DNA from: DAOPXV01 sp035352535 | Lineage (GTDB): Bacteria > Muiribacteriota > UBA9980 | NCBI GenBank assembly: GCA_964545075.1 | Contig: CAZJFS010000038.1 | Coordinates: 1 to 30,706, forward strand | Length of the DNA stretch: 30,706 nucleotides | Direction of reading: 5' to 3' | In this document: one piece after another, positions 14,952-23,131 of the stretch | Numbering within the stretch: position 1 is the stretch's first letter | How the letters are laid out: each line of letters opens with the position of its first letter | Translations under genes and position numbers: made by a program | Notes under the pieces: model-generated | Databases searched by the model: none | Told to the model about the DNA's origin: nothing | Seen by the model: only the letters and a program-made list of their open reading frames with translations

Positions 14952-16523
14952 ATGTTTACCAACAGAAAACTCAAAATTTACGCAATTTTTATGAGCATAA
15001 TATTCACTCTTTGTTTCGCGACCCCCGAACCGGCGCATGCGGGATTTTTTGATTCGATATCAAGCGCCGTTTCAAGCGCCGTTACTGCCGCTAAAGATAC
15101 CGTGAAAAAAGGCGCCGAGATTGTCGCTGACGTTGCCGGCGTTGCCGTCAATGCCGCGAAGACGGTCGTTGAAAACGCTAAAGAAGTCGCGAAAAAAGTT
15201 TACGAAACCGCTAAATCAACCGTTAAGTCAGTTATTTCCTCAATAACCGGAGCGGGTAAGCAGGCGGTCGAGACCGCCAAGGACACCGTTACCGCGGTCG
15301 GCAACAGCGCTGAAAAGGCCGCCGATGTGGCCAAGAGTCTTCCAGACAAGTTTACGAGCGATGTTAATAACGCGATAAATAGCGTTAAAGATTTCGTCAG
15401 CGGTAAAAAACAGGATTTCGAAGAATACAGAAACATGGTACAGGAATTCAAGGAAAAAGGCATAGATCTTATAAGCGACAGTAAAGACGAAGTCGAAGGC
15501 GCAGTTCATCCCGTTCTCGCCAGGATGAAACTCGAAGCCCAAAAGGCGCTGGATGCGGGTAAAGAAAAGGCCGCTGATTTCGCGGGCCTTTTAAAATCAG
15601 CTGCCGCCACTTCGGCTAAAAGCGTAGATCTCACCAAAGACGTTTTAGCTGAAGGAATTCTTAAAAATGGTAAAAATTCAATAGTGCTCGCTTCGGCTAT
15701 GAAAGAATTCAAGAGCGCGGACGGCAGCCAGAGCTTTAAAAATATGTTCGGCATGGGCGGCGTTTCATATGAGAAGACCGGCGATATCGAAGGCCATGCC
15801 AAGAATGCCATCTCGGCTCATGAATCGCTTACCAAATTCGATGCTTATTTAGGCCCTCGCTATAAGGCTGAATATAACGGTAAATTCTTTGGCGACAATG
15901 TCGCGGTTACAGCCAGCACCGATAATACTCTCGGCGCATGGGCGAGAGGTTCCGGAAACGTTAAATGGATGAAAGACGGAGCCATTTTAGACGCTAAAGG
16001 CAAAGCTGAAGTAGGAGTAGGTTTTAAATCTGAAAACGAAGCTCAGATCACTACGAAGCTCGGCGGCGACTATGGAACGAAAACTTCAGCCCGGGCCGAA
16101 GTGATGGCTGGAGCTCAGGCTCGCGCCAATGGTACCGCTTATGTCGGAAAGAACGGTATTGAACTCAGCGGTAAAGCGGAAGCCAGATGCGGCGCATGGG
16201 TTGAAGGAAACGTCAATCACGCCGTTCAATATAAAGGTCAGGACCTCTTTGGAGTCGGCGCCGGCGGCGGCGTTGGCGCAGGCGTTGGCGCGGGCGTTCA
16301 GGGCGGTTTCTCATTCAAGGCGAACAAGATCGGGTTCCAGAACCTTGGATTCACGCTCGGACCGATCAAGGTCAACGCTACGTTCTACGTAAATCCCGTT
16401 GGATTAGCTGAAATGGCTGTCGATAAAGGCAAGGAAGCCGTTAAGGCGGTAGCTGATACCGGCAAGAAAGTTTTAGACAAAGGCAAGGAAGTTTTAGACA
16501 AGCTCAATCCGTTTAAATGGTGA
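14952..16523 (+). CDS. Exported protein with amphipathic helical repeats and Gly-rich C-terminus
   Basis: A signal peptide (positive start, hydrophobic core, PAHA-GFF cleavage site near residue 30) is followed by about 200 residues of Ala/Lys/Val/Glu-rich amphipathic helix with a LEA- or apolipoprotein-like 11-residue rhythm (AAKDTVKKGAEIVADVA, AAKTVVENAKEVAKKVYETA). Next comes a beta-rich region with alternating small and polar residues, a Gly/Val/Ala run (GVGAGGGVGAGVGAG), and a tail with the heptad repeat GKKVLDK-GKEVLDK ending LNPFKW. I recognise no named family. Start codons at 14943 and 14946 (GTG) are possible too. It has its own strong promoter, a structured leader and a strong terminator, so it is a monocistronic and probably abundant envelope or surface protein. 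A role in membrane or desiccation protection is speculation. Confidence 0.85.
   Translation: MFTNRKLKIYAIFMSIIFTLCFATPEPAHAGFFDSISSAVSSAVTAAKDTVKKGAEIVADVAGVAVNAAKTVVENAKEVAKKVYETAKSTVKSVISSITGAGKQAVETAKDTVTAVGNSAEKAADVAKSLPDKFTSDVNNAINSVKDFVSGKKQDFEEYRNMVQEFKEKGIDLISDSKDEVEGAVHPVLARMKLEAQKALDAGKEKAADFAGLLKSAAATSAKSVDLTKDVLAEGILKNGKNSIVLASAMKEFKSADGSQSFKNMFGMGGVSYEKTGDIEGHAKNAISAHESLTKFDAYLGPRYKAEYNGKFFGDNVAVTASTDNTLGAWARGSGNVKWMKDGAILDAKGKAEVGVGFKSENEAQITTKLGGDYGTKTSARAEVMAGAQARANGTAYVGKNGIELSGKAEARCGAWVEGNVNHAVQYKGQDLFGVGAGGGVGAGVGAGVQGGFSFKANKIGFQNLGFTLGPIKVNATFYVNPVGLAEMAVDKGKEAVKAVADTGKKVLDKGKEVLDKLNPFKW
16461..16502 (+). repeat. Two-copy 21-nt direct repeat
   Basis: Two adjacent 21-nt units (16461-16481 and 16482-16502) differ at two positions and encode the heptads GKKVLDK and GKEVLDK at the C-terminus of the exported protein. 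Confidence 0.85.
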
Positions 16524-16551
16524 TTTTAAAGTAATTATGAAAAACTAAATA

Positions 16552-16593
16552 TAAAAAATGGGCTTCCGGATGTCGGACGCCCATTTTTTTTTT
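16552..16593 (+). terminator. Rho-independent terminator
   Basis: A-run, stem ATGGGC/GCCCAT with an inner TCCG/CGGA extension, and a T-run of ten. It closes the exported-protein transcript about 30 nt after its stop. Confidence 0.9.
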
Positions 16594-16599
16594 GAGCTC

Positions 16600-16673
16600 T
16601 TGATTTATATTGCAAATAAATGTAAAATATATAAAAATGCGACTGACAGGGTAATGTTTTAAATTTGTATTAT
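16600..16673 (+). promoter_or_regulatory. Candidate promoter(s) for the ferredoxin-AOR operon
   Basis: Two overlapping options: TTGATT-N17-TAAAAT (16600-16628) and CTGACA-N19-TATTAT (16643-16673). The second would start transcription near 16680, about 20 nt before the first gene. Neither is as close to consensus as others in the window. Confidence 0.45.
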
Positions 16674-16698
16674 AGCATAAAAAATATCGAAAAAAGGC

Positions 16699-17127
16699 GT
16701 GATCGATTTGGCGAGAAAATTACAAGCTCCAGGTATGAGTAAATGCATTGTTTGCTATTCATGTATGATCGCGTGCGCAAGGATAAATTATCGTTCTCAT
16801 TCCGTTACAAGATGCGCGCTTAGAATAAGAACCGCCGGTGGAATGTCCGGGAAGTATGTCGCAGATATTTGCAGAAGCTGCATGAAGCCGACCTGCGCTT
16901 ATGTCTGTCCTGCCGAGGCGATGATTCCCAGAGCCGGCGGCGGAGCGAGACTGATAAAAGATAAATGCATCGGATGCAAAAAATGCATTGAGGCATGCAA
17001 AATAAATTACCTGGAATTTGACGATGAACTCAAGCTTCCGCTTATGTGCACGCATTGCGGAATGTGCGTGAAATTCTGTCCGCACGGCTGTCTTGAGATC
17101 TTGACCGACAAGGATGTGAATGCATAA
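16699..17127 (+). CDS. Polyferredoxin with four [4Fe-4S] sites, AOR partner
   Basis: A 142-residue electron-transfer protein with sixteen cluster-type cysteines in four groups: CIVCYSCMIAC, CRSCMKPTCAYVC, CIGCKKCIEAC and CTHCGMCVKFC. The arrangement matches the four-cluster ferredoxin subunits of molybdopterin enzymes and of AOR-family complexes. Its stop overlaps the AOR start (TAATG), so it is almost certainly the electron acceptor of that enzyme. There is no signal peptide, so it acts in the cytoplasm. The start is uncertain: GTG at 16699 has AAAGG only one base upstream, whereas TTG at 16708 has it ten bases upstream and would give a start MARKLQAPGM. Confidence 0.9.
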   Translation: MIDLARKLQAPGMSKCIVCYSCMIACARINYRSHSVTRCALRIRTAGGMSGKYVADICRSCMKPTCAYVCPAEAMIPRAGGGARLIKDKCIGCKKCIEACKINYLEFDDELKLPLMCTHCGMCVKFCPHGCLEILTDKDVNA

Positions 17128-18872
17128 TGATATACAACAACTACATCAGAGTGCTTTATATAGATCTCAATAAGAGAAAGATAAGGTTCGAAAATCGGGA
17201 AGATCTTATGCCATATATAGGCGGTTCAGGAGTTTCCTCAAAGCTTTTTTCGGAGCTTGTCAGATATGATCTTCCGCCGCTGGCTCCCGAGCAGCCGGCT
17301 GTTTTCGCTATAGGTCCAATGACGACGATATTTCCAGTCTGCACAAAGGCCGTCGCGTCTTTTTATTCGCCTCAGACTGGAGAATATGGCGAATCTCATG
17401 CCGGCGGGCGTCTTGCGATGGCTATCAGGCTCGCCAATATCGACGCGTTCGTAATATCCGGCCGTGCCGCGGACCCTGTTTATGTAACAGTGAGCCCGGA
17501 TAACATATCGTTTCATGACGCGGAAGCTATATGGAACCTTCCGGTAAGCGAATCTGGTCAGCATATGAGAAATATGGCCGGAGCGCCCGGAAATAGAAGC
17601 ATAATCAGAATAGGGCCGGCCGGAGCGAATATGGTTCCGATCGCCGGAGTGAATGTCGATAGTTACAGACATTTCGGCCGGCTTGGCCTCGGCGCGGTAT
17701 TTGGTTCTAAAAACCTTAAAGGTATAATCATTTCAGGTGAAAAAGATATAGATATCCAAAAACCCGCGGAATATAATAAGCTATATTCAGAAATATATGA
17801 TAAAGCAACCAAAACTACTTTAATGGCTAAATACCACGAACTTGGAACGCCAAAGAATTTATTGCCTCTCAATAAGATAAACGGCCTTCCTTCATATAAT
17901 CTGAAAAAGTCCAGTTTTGAATTCGCCGAAAATGTTTCGGGCGAAGCGTTCGCGGAACAGGTATTATCCCGTAAGGTTTCATGTTCAGGATGTCCTATAG
18001 GCTGTATCCATATAGGAGGCCTGAGAAGACTGTTCGATAAGGGATATGAATATGAATCGACCGGCGTATCTTACGATCATGAACTGGTTTTTTCTCTCGG
18101 CACTGAACTTGGAATGAAAAATCCTACCGATATATTGAATCTGATCGATCGTACCGAGGAAATGGGGATGGATGCCATATCGACCGGCGTTATTCTTGGT
18201 TTTATGACTGAGGCGCTTGAACGCGGCGACCTTAAAGTTTCCGATACGATAATCGAACTTAAATATGGCGAGACCGCGGGATATTTGAAGGCTATCGAAT
18301 ATATAGCGAACCCGCCCAATGACTTATACAAGAATCTTGGATGCGGCCTTTCTAAATATACCCGGTCGAGAAAAGACGCCACGTACGATTATGCTCTGCA
18401 ACTTGGAGGTCTTGAAATATCAGGGTATTTTACCGGGCCCGCGCATCTGGCCGGAGGCCTTACCGGCATACGCCATTCACATCTTGATAACGCCGGCTAT
18501 TCGATAGATCAGAAACTGAAGGAATTAAATGCCGCCAATGTAGCGGATTTAATAATAGCGGAGGAAAGCATACGGTCGGTATATACGTCTTTAGTGATAT
18601 GTCTTTTCGCGAGGGAAGTTTACGATCTGGAAACCGTAAGTCGCGCGCTCGCTATAGTCGGGATCGAAAAAACGCCGGATGAGCTCAAGAATACCGCGAA
18701 GGAGATTCTGAAGATAAAACTTGCGATCCGTGAAAAAATGGGTTTCAAACCCGAAGATCACCCTTTCGCGGCAAGGTTTTTCGAGACCGTGTCGCCTCAC
18801 GGGTTTATCGACCCGCAGCTTATGAAGGATATAGTAAAAGAGTACAATGAAAAGATAAAAGCGTATAAGTAA
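17127..18872 (+). CDS. aor: Aldehyde:ferredoxin oxidoreductase family tungsten/molybdenum enzyme
   Basis: Cytoplasmic enzyme that in characterised relatives oxidises aldehydes to acids (or the reverse) with a W- or Mo-bispyranopterin and reduces ferredoxin. The 581-residue product shows the family N-terminal domain (GGSGVSSKLFSE, AIGPMT, ESHAGGRLAMAIRLANIDAFVISGRA), the pterin-binding stretch GRLGLGAVFGSKNLKGI, and cluster cysteines C286, C289 and C293 in CSGCPIGC with the fourth likely C492 (SLVICLFAR). Length is close to the usual 600-620. The start ATG overlaps the ferredoxin stop. No pterin-synthesis or MoaD-like gene is nearby. The substrate cannot be told from sequence: the family also holds BamB-like and YdhV-like enzymes, so the exact subfamily is open. 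Confidence 0.93.
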   Translation: MIYNNYIRVLYIDLNKRKIRFENREDLMPYIGGSGVSSKLFSELVRYDLPPLAPEQPAVFAIGPMTTIFPVCTKAVASFYSPQTGEYGESHAGGRLAMAIRLANIDAFVISGRAADPVYVTVSPDNISFHDAEAIWNLPVSESGQHMRNMAGAPGNRSIIRIGPAGANMVPIAGVNVDSYRHFGRLGLGAVFGSKNLKGIIISGEKDIDIQKPAEYNKLYSEIYDKATKTTLMAKYHELGTPKNLLPLNKINGLPSYNLKKSSFEFAENVSGEAFAEQVLSRKVSCSGCPIGCIHIGGLRRLFDKGYEYESTGVSYDHELVFSLGTELGMKNPTDILNLIDRTEEMGMDAISTGVILGFMTEALERGDLKVSDTIIELKYGETAGYLKAIEYIANPPNDLYKNLGCGLSKYTRSRKDATYDYALQLGGLEISGYFTGPAHLAGGLTGIRHSHLDNAGYSIDQKLKELNAANVADLIIAEESIRSVYTSLVICLFAREVYDLETVSRALAIVGIEKTPDELKNTAKEILKIKLAIREKMGFKPEDHPFAARFFETVSPHGFIDPQLMKDIVKEYNEKIKAYK

Positions 18873-18970
18873 TGCGGCCCGGTTAATCATAACGTATGTC
18901 AATGCGATTCTACCGCTATATTATGATTTGCTAATGCCTTTGACTTTTTAAAATTATAGATATTCCACAT

Positions 18971-19020
18971 ATACATAAAAAAGGCGGCCTTCGAAAAACG
19001 AATCCGCCTTTTTTATGTAT
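18971..19020. terminator. Long bidirectional rho-independent terminator
   Basis: A nearly perfect inverted repeat, ATACATAAAAAAGGCGG on the left and CCGCCTTTTTTATGTAT on the right, with inner TTCG/CGAA pairing around an A-rich loop. Both flanks give T-runs, ending the AOR transcript and the opposing PHP transcript. Confidence 0.92.
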
Positions 19021-19038
19021 GAGATTGGTTTGAGGGTA

Positions 19039-19881
19039 TCACAGCGTGAAAATATTAAAGCCGATGTTTTTGCAGGCGCGTTCGGCGAATTCGATGTTAG
19101 CGGCTAAATCGGATACGCGGTGGGCGTCGGAACCTACGGCGATATGAGTTATTCCGCAGTCCTTAGCGATTTTCAGGACGTCGTCGACCGGATTGGTTAT
19201 ATTTAAGCCGTTTCTGAAAAGAGACAGGTTTACTTCAAGAACCATTGAATTTTTAGCCATTTTTTTAAAAACGCGTTCTAAACGGATAAAAGGGATGAGA
19301 GCCGGATCGCCATATTCAGGGTTTACGCGAGTTCCGAATCGGCGGTAGCCTTCAAGGTGAGCTATGCACTTGAATAAACCTGAATCTATGATTTTTTCGA
19401 CGTTCGCGAAGTAGATATCAAAAAACGCGTTAATGCTCATTTTGCCGAATATATCGCCGGCGTCGCCCGGCACCATTATGTCGAGGCCGTCGTGTACGAT
19501 ATGGACCGAGCCGAGCATATAATCAAGTTTATGCTCAACGGTCAGCCTTTTTTTCAGGGCGTCATGTATATCGTTGTCATAATCTATTTCAAGCCCGCTA
19601 AAAACCCGCAGGCCTTTTTTCGAGAATTTTCTGTCGGCTGAGCGCGCTTCTTCGATATATTCTGAAAGCCAGTCACCGGTGACCGGAAATTTCTGGCCGT
19701 TCTTTCTGACGTAACCGAATTTTTCAATAACGATCGGCAGCGACGTGTAATGGGGGGTGAAGCATATCTGAGAAAGCCCGAGATCAAGCGCGCGCCGGCA
19801 GTAATCATCGATCGATTCGTGAGTGGCGTCGAAAGAGTAGTTCGGGTGAACGTGAAAATCGGTTTTTATGAAAGCGCTCAT
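19039..19881 (-). CDS. PHP-domain phosphatase, histidinol-phosphatase-like
   Basis: A 280-residue metal-dependent phosphoesterase of the PHP family. Metal ligands are visible in order: HVH (10-12), TPHYTS, SGLEID, GSVHIV, AHLEG and GSDAH near the end. Length and motif order match HisK/HisJ-type histidinol-phosphate phosphatases, the penultimate step of histidine synthesis. No other histidine gene is near, so activity on another phosphate ester is possible. The start ATG at 19881 is preceded by AAGGA about 10 nt upstream. It stands alone between a tRNA terminator and the shared terminator; no convincing promoter was found in the 150 bases upstream. Confidence 0.88.
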   Translation of the reverse strand: MSAFIKTDFHVHPNYSFDATHESIDDYCRRALDLGLSQICFTPHYTSLPIVIEKFGYVRKNGQKFPVTGDWLSEYIEEARSADRKFSKKGLRVFSGLEIDYDNDIHDALKKRLTVEHKLDYMLGSVHIVHDGLDIMVPGDAGDIFGKMSINAFFDIYFANVEKIIDSGLFKCIAHLEGYRRFGTRVNPEYGDPALIPFIRLERVFKKMAKNSMVLEVNLSLFRNGLNITNPVDDVLKIAKDCGITHIAVGSDAHRVSDLAANIEFAERACKNIGFNIFTL

Positions 19882-20032
19882 TTTGAATTAATCCTTGTTT
19901 TAAAATTTGTGGTTTCAAAAAAATTAATGAATATAGCACTTTTAGGGTCAGAAACCGCCGGAACGGATATTAGTGAATTATAATATGAGAATATTCGATG
20001 AAATTAAACAGAGCTTGAACCAGGCGGAAAAT

Positions 20033-20064
20033 AAAAAAAGGCGAACTAAAGATTCGCCCTTTTT
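20033..20064 (-). terminator. Terminator after tRNA-Ala
   Basis: On the minus strand GGGCGAA, a 7-nt loop and TTCGCC are followed by seven T. It lies 13 nt after the tRNA end and separates it from the PHP gene. Confidence 0.88.
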
Positions 20065-20076
20065 CAGAGATTTTTA

Positions 20077-20149
<73 letters not shown>

Positions 20150-20161
20150 AAAACGAAAGTT

Positions 20162-20190
20162 ATTATATCAGAACCCGGGGTATTTGTCAA
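20162..20190 (-). promoter_or_regulatory. Perfect-consensus promoter of tRNA-Ala
   Basis: Reading leftward: TTGACA (20190-20185), 17-bp spacer, TATAAT (20167-20162), about 12 bases before the mature tRNA 5' end. Confidence 0.92.
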
Positions 20191-20235
20191 TAAAAAAAGA
20201 TCAAAAAATTATTGCTGACCGGTTAACGGGTCGGG

Positions 20236-20264
20236 TTGACATTTTTTTAAAGAATAAGTATAAT
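20236..20264 (+). promoter_or_regulatory. Perfect-consensus promoter of the hybrid kinase gene
   Basis: TTGACA (20236-20241), 17-bp spacer, TATAAT (20259-20264). The -10 overlaps the upstream ATG at 20263, so that codon cannot be the transcribed start. The divergent tRNA promoter lies 45 bp away. Confidence 0.88.
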
Positions 20265-20286
20265 GAAACGGAGGATTTTTGAAGTT

Positions 20287-23010
20287 ATGCATATTGTTAA
20301 AAAATTCAGACCGTTTATAAAATTATGGTGGTCCCTGCTTTTATGCGTGATATTGATAATGACCGCCGGCTCCATAATAATATATAAAACCGCCCGGGAC
20401 AAAGACCTTCAACTTCGCGCAAATCTTCTTTCTAAAGCTCATATCGTATCTTCTGGTATCTCCGATGAAACAATAAGAGCGATCGCCGACGATTCTTTTT
20501 TAAAAAATCGTGATCTCTTCATGAAACAAAAAGAGATTTTTACGCGTATCGGAAATTCGCAACCGGATATACGCTATATATGCATATCAGTTTTGCGCGA
20601 TGATAAGATCGTTTTTTATCTTGATTCCGAGCCTGACAGATACGCTAATTCCAAAAAGCCACTCGCCGTTCAGGGCGAAGTCTATGAAGACGCGCCGCGT
20701 GGGTGGAAAGAGGTTATCATTTCAGGCTTTCCAACAACCATAGGTCCTTATACCGATAAATGGGGAACATTCGTATCGGGCGTAGTCGCGATCAGGGATA
20801 AAGAAAGCAAAAAAAATATAGGCGTATTAAATCTGGACCTTCTCGCCGGAGAATGGGAAGCCGAAGTTTATGAAAGCGTTGTGGAGCCCTTTTCGATAAC
20901 CCTTCTTACGGTTATCCTGCTCACGGCTTTTTTTATAAACCGCTATAGAAACATGCTTTATACCGCCCGCGCGCTGAGGAGGCTCAAATATCAGCAGACG
21001 ACTCTTGAATTGTCCAAAACCGATAATACCGATCTGGCCCCCGCGTTGAAGCGCATTTTAACGGCGACGGCTGAAAATCTCCTGGCTGACAGGGTAAGCT
21101 TCTGGCGTTATGATGACGATTATACGGCTATAACATGCGAGCAATTATATAACGCGCGCGACGGATCTTTTGAAAGCGGTGCCACCCATCTGGCCGCCGA
21201 TTTCCCGGTTTATTTCAAAGCGCTTGAAGAAGGCAGGAGTATTGCGGCTAACGATGCACGAACCGATCCGAGGACCTTCGAATTTACTGAAAAGCATTTT
21301 CTCGATAAAAATATTTTCTCGATGATGGACACGCTTATCTGGCTGCATGGAAAAATAGCCGGCGTGCTGTGCGTCGAGCAGCAGAAAAATTATCGTAACT
21401 GGGAACCTGAAGATATCGATTTCGCGGTTACTATAACGGAGCTTATATCGCTCGTGATGGAAACCGCTGAAAGAAAGCAGGCTCAGGCTGAACTCAAGGA
21501 ATCACGCGATTACCTCGAGAAAATAATAAATTCCGTCGGCGATCTGATGTTCGTGAAGGACGAGCTGCACAGATATATTCTCGTCAACGACTCGCTGTGC
21601 GAATTTCTTGGCAGGAGCCGCGATGAAATAATATTCAGGCCGGACGCGGCTATTTTTCCGGGCGAAGCCGCAAGCATGAAATTGAGCGGAGATAACGTGG
21701 TTTTAGAGAGCGGACACGCTTATATCGGCGAGGAACGCATACCTGGCGCCGGGGGAAACGTAAGAGTTTTTCTCGTTAAAAAAACATTGTACAGGGATAA
21801 TACGGGGAAAAAATATATAGTCGGCGTCGCGCGCGACATAACCGATAGAAAGAAGATGGAAGAAGAATCGTTAAGGACTTCAAAACTCGAATCGCTCGGA
21901 ATACTCGCCGGAGGTATTGCGCATGACTTTAATAACGTGCTTATGGGCATAATCGGCAATATTTCGCTTGCGAAAAAAAGAATAAAGGACGATGAAAAAA
22001 CAAGGGAGATCCTGGCCCGCGCGGAAGGCGTGTCGCATAAGGCGAAAAACCTTACCGAACAGCTGATAACTTTTTCGCGCGGCGGCGTTCCGATAAAAAA
22101 ACTTTGTTCGATAAACGAAATAATCACGCTTTCGGCCCAGTTCGCGCTTACGGGTTCGAATGTAATTTTAGAATTTGATCTGTTTAAAGGCCTGTGGAGC
22201 GTGGAAGCCGATGAAGGCCAGATCACCCAGGTCATTACGAATATCGTCATCAATTCGAAGCAGGCCGTCGCGGACCAAGGACGCGTTAAAATAAAAACCG
22301 AGAATTTTGAAGCTGAAACGGATATGGCTTCGGGTCTCGCGGCCGGGAAATATGTCGCGGTGACCATAAGCGATAACGGCTCAGGAATAGCGCCGGAAAA
22401 TATAGCGAAAATATTCGATCCGTATTATACCACCAAAACTTCCGGCACGGGCCTTGGACTTTCGACGACGTATTCGATAATTAAAAACCATGGCGGGGCC
22501 ATAAGCGTCGATTCGACTCCGGGGAGCGGCACGGCTATGCGCATATATCTGCCGGCCGTTTCCGGGCAAATCATAACGGGCGTCGCGGATGAAACCGTTA
22601 CTGCCGTGAACTCCCGGTGCGGGATACTTATAATGGACGATGACGAAGACGTGCTTATTCCTCTGAGAGATGTCTTAAGCGATAGCGGCTATAGCGTGAA
22701 GATTGCGCGCGACGGTGATGAAGCCATTAAAATATACCGGCGGCAAATGGAGAACGGCCCCGCGTTCGACCTGGTCATAATGGATATAGTCATACGCGGC
22801 GGCATGGGCGGGCGGGAAGCCGTCGAAAAATTAATTGCGATCGATCCCAAAGCGCGGGTGATAGTTTCCAGCGGATATTCGAACGATCCGATAATGGGAG
22901 ATTACCAAAAATACGGATTTTGCGGCGTTCTGGCAAAACCGTATAAGATAGAGGACGTGGAAAAAATAATAAACGGATATTTAACCGGAAAAGTTGAAAC
23001 GAATGGATAA
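20287..23010 (+). CDS. Membrane hybrid sensor histidine kinase with C-terminal receiver
   Basis: An inner-membrane two-component sensor of about 907 residues. Order: membrane helix (about 13-35), an extracytoplasmic sensor of about 160 residues (dCache-like by position), a second helix (about 200-220), a GAF-like domain (about 235-405), a PAS domain (about 415-540), and HisKA with the phosphate-accepting His in AGGIAHDFNN. The ATPase domain has N box NIVINSKQAV, DNGSGI, FDPYYTTK and GTGLGL. A receiver closes it (DDDEDV, phospho-Asp in IMDIVIRGG, AKP). The start ATG at 20287 is chosen because the -10 box covers the earlier ATG at 20263; GGAGG lies 12 nt upstream, near the 5' end of the mRNA. 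No separate response regulator is adjacent, so output must pass through an unlinked phosphotransfer partner or the receiver itself. Confidence 0.93.
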   Translation: MHIVKKFRPFIKLWWSLLLCVILIMTAGSIIIYKTARDKDLQLRANLLSKAHIVSSGISDETIRAIADDSFLKNRDLFMKQKEIFTRIGNSQPDIRYICISVLRDDKIVFYLDSEPDRYANSKKPLAVQGEVYEDAPRGWKEVIISGFPTTIGPYTDKWGTFVSGVVAIRDKESKKNIGVLNLDLLAGEWEAEVYESVVEPFSITLLTVILLTAFFINRYRNMLYTARALRRLKYQQTTLELSKTDNTDLAPALKRILTATAENLLADRVSFWRYDDDYTAITCEQLYNARDGSFESGATHLAADFPVYFKALEEGRSIAANDARTDPRTFEFTEKHFLDKNIFSMMDTLIWLHGKIAGVLCVEQQKNYRNWEPEDIDFAVTITELISLVMETAERKQAQAELKESRDYLEKIINSVGDLMFVKDELHRYILVNDSLCEFLGRSRDEIIFRPDAAIFPGEAASMKLSGDNVVLESGHAYIGEERIPGAGGNVRVFLVKKTLYRDNTGKKYIVGVARDITDRKKMEEESLRTSKLESLGILAGGIAHDFNNVLMGIIGNISLAKKRIKDDEKTREILARAEGVSHKAKNLTEQLITFSRGGVPIKKLCSINEIITLSAQFALTGSNVILEFDLFKGLWSVEADEGQITQVITNIVINSKQAVADQGRVKIKTENFEAETDMASGLAAGKYVAVTISDNGSGIAPENIAKIFDPYYTTKTSGTGLGLSTTYSIIKNHGGAISVDSTPGSGTAMRIYLPAVSGQIITGVADETVTAVNSRCGILIMDDDEDVLIPLRDVLSDSGYSVKIARDGDEAIKIYRRQMENGPAFDLVIMDIVIRGGMGGREAVEKLIAIDPKARVIVSSGYSNDPIMGDYQKYGFCGVLAKPYKIEDVEKIINGYLTGKVETNG

Positions 23011-23033
23011 TAGAGAAAAGAAAAAGGATCAGG

Positions 23034-23048
23034 CGCGGCCATGCCGCG
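23034..23048 (-). terminator. Possible terminator of the nnr transcript
   Basis: CGCGGC/GCCGCG stem with a 3-nt loop; on the minus strand a T-rich tract begins several bases after the stem. It is the best candidate in the convergent gap, which also holds a CGCGC/GCGCG hairpin at 23071-23090. Confidence 0.45.
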
Positions 23049-23104
23049 TTAATCTAAAATTGGCCGGACCCGCGCGAAAACAGTAGCGCGCAGGCCGCAG
23101 CCAA

Positions 23105-23131
23105 GGCTGAGTAAAACAGCCCTATTTTTTA
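23105..23131 (+). terminator. Terminator of the hybrid kinase gene
   Basis: GGCTG (23105-23109) and CAGCC (23117-23121) form a short stem followed by a T-rich run. The T-run overlaps the last codons of the opposing nnr gene. Confidence 0.6.

Noticed and set aside
20263..20286. ATG at 20263 as the kinase start
   Set aside because: It is inside the perfect -10 box of the gene's own promoter.
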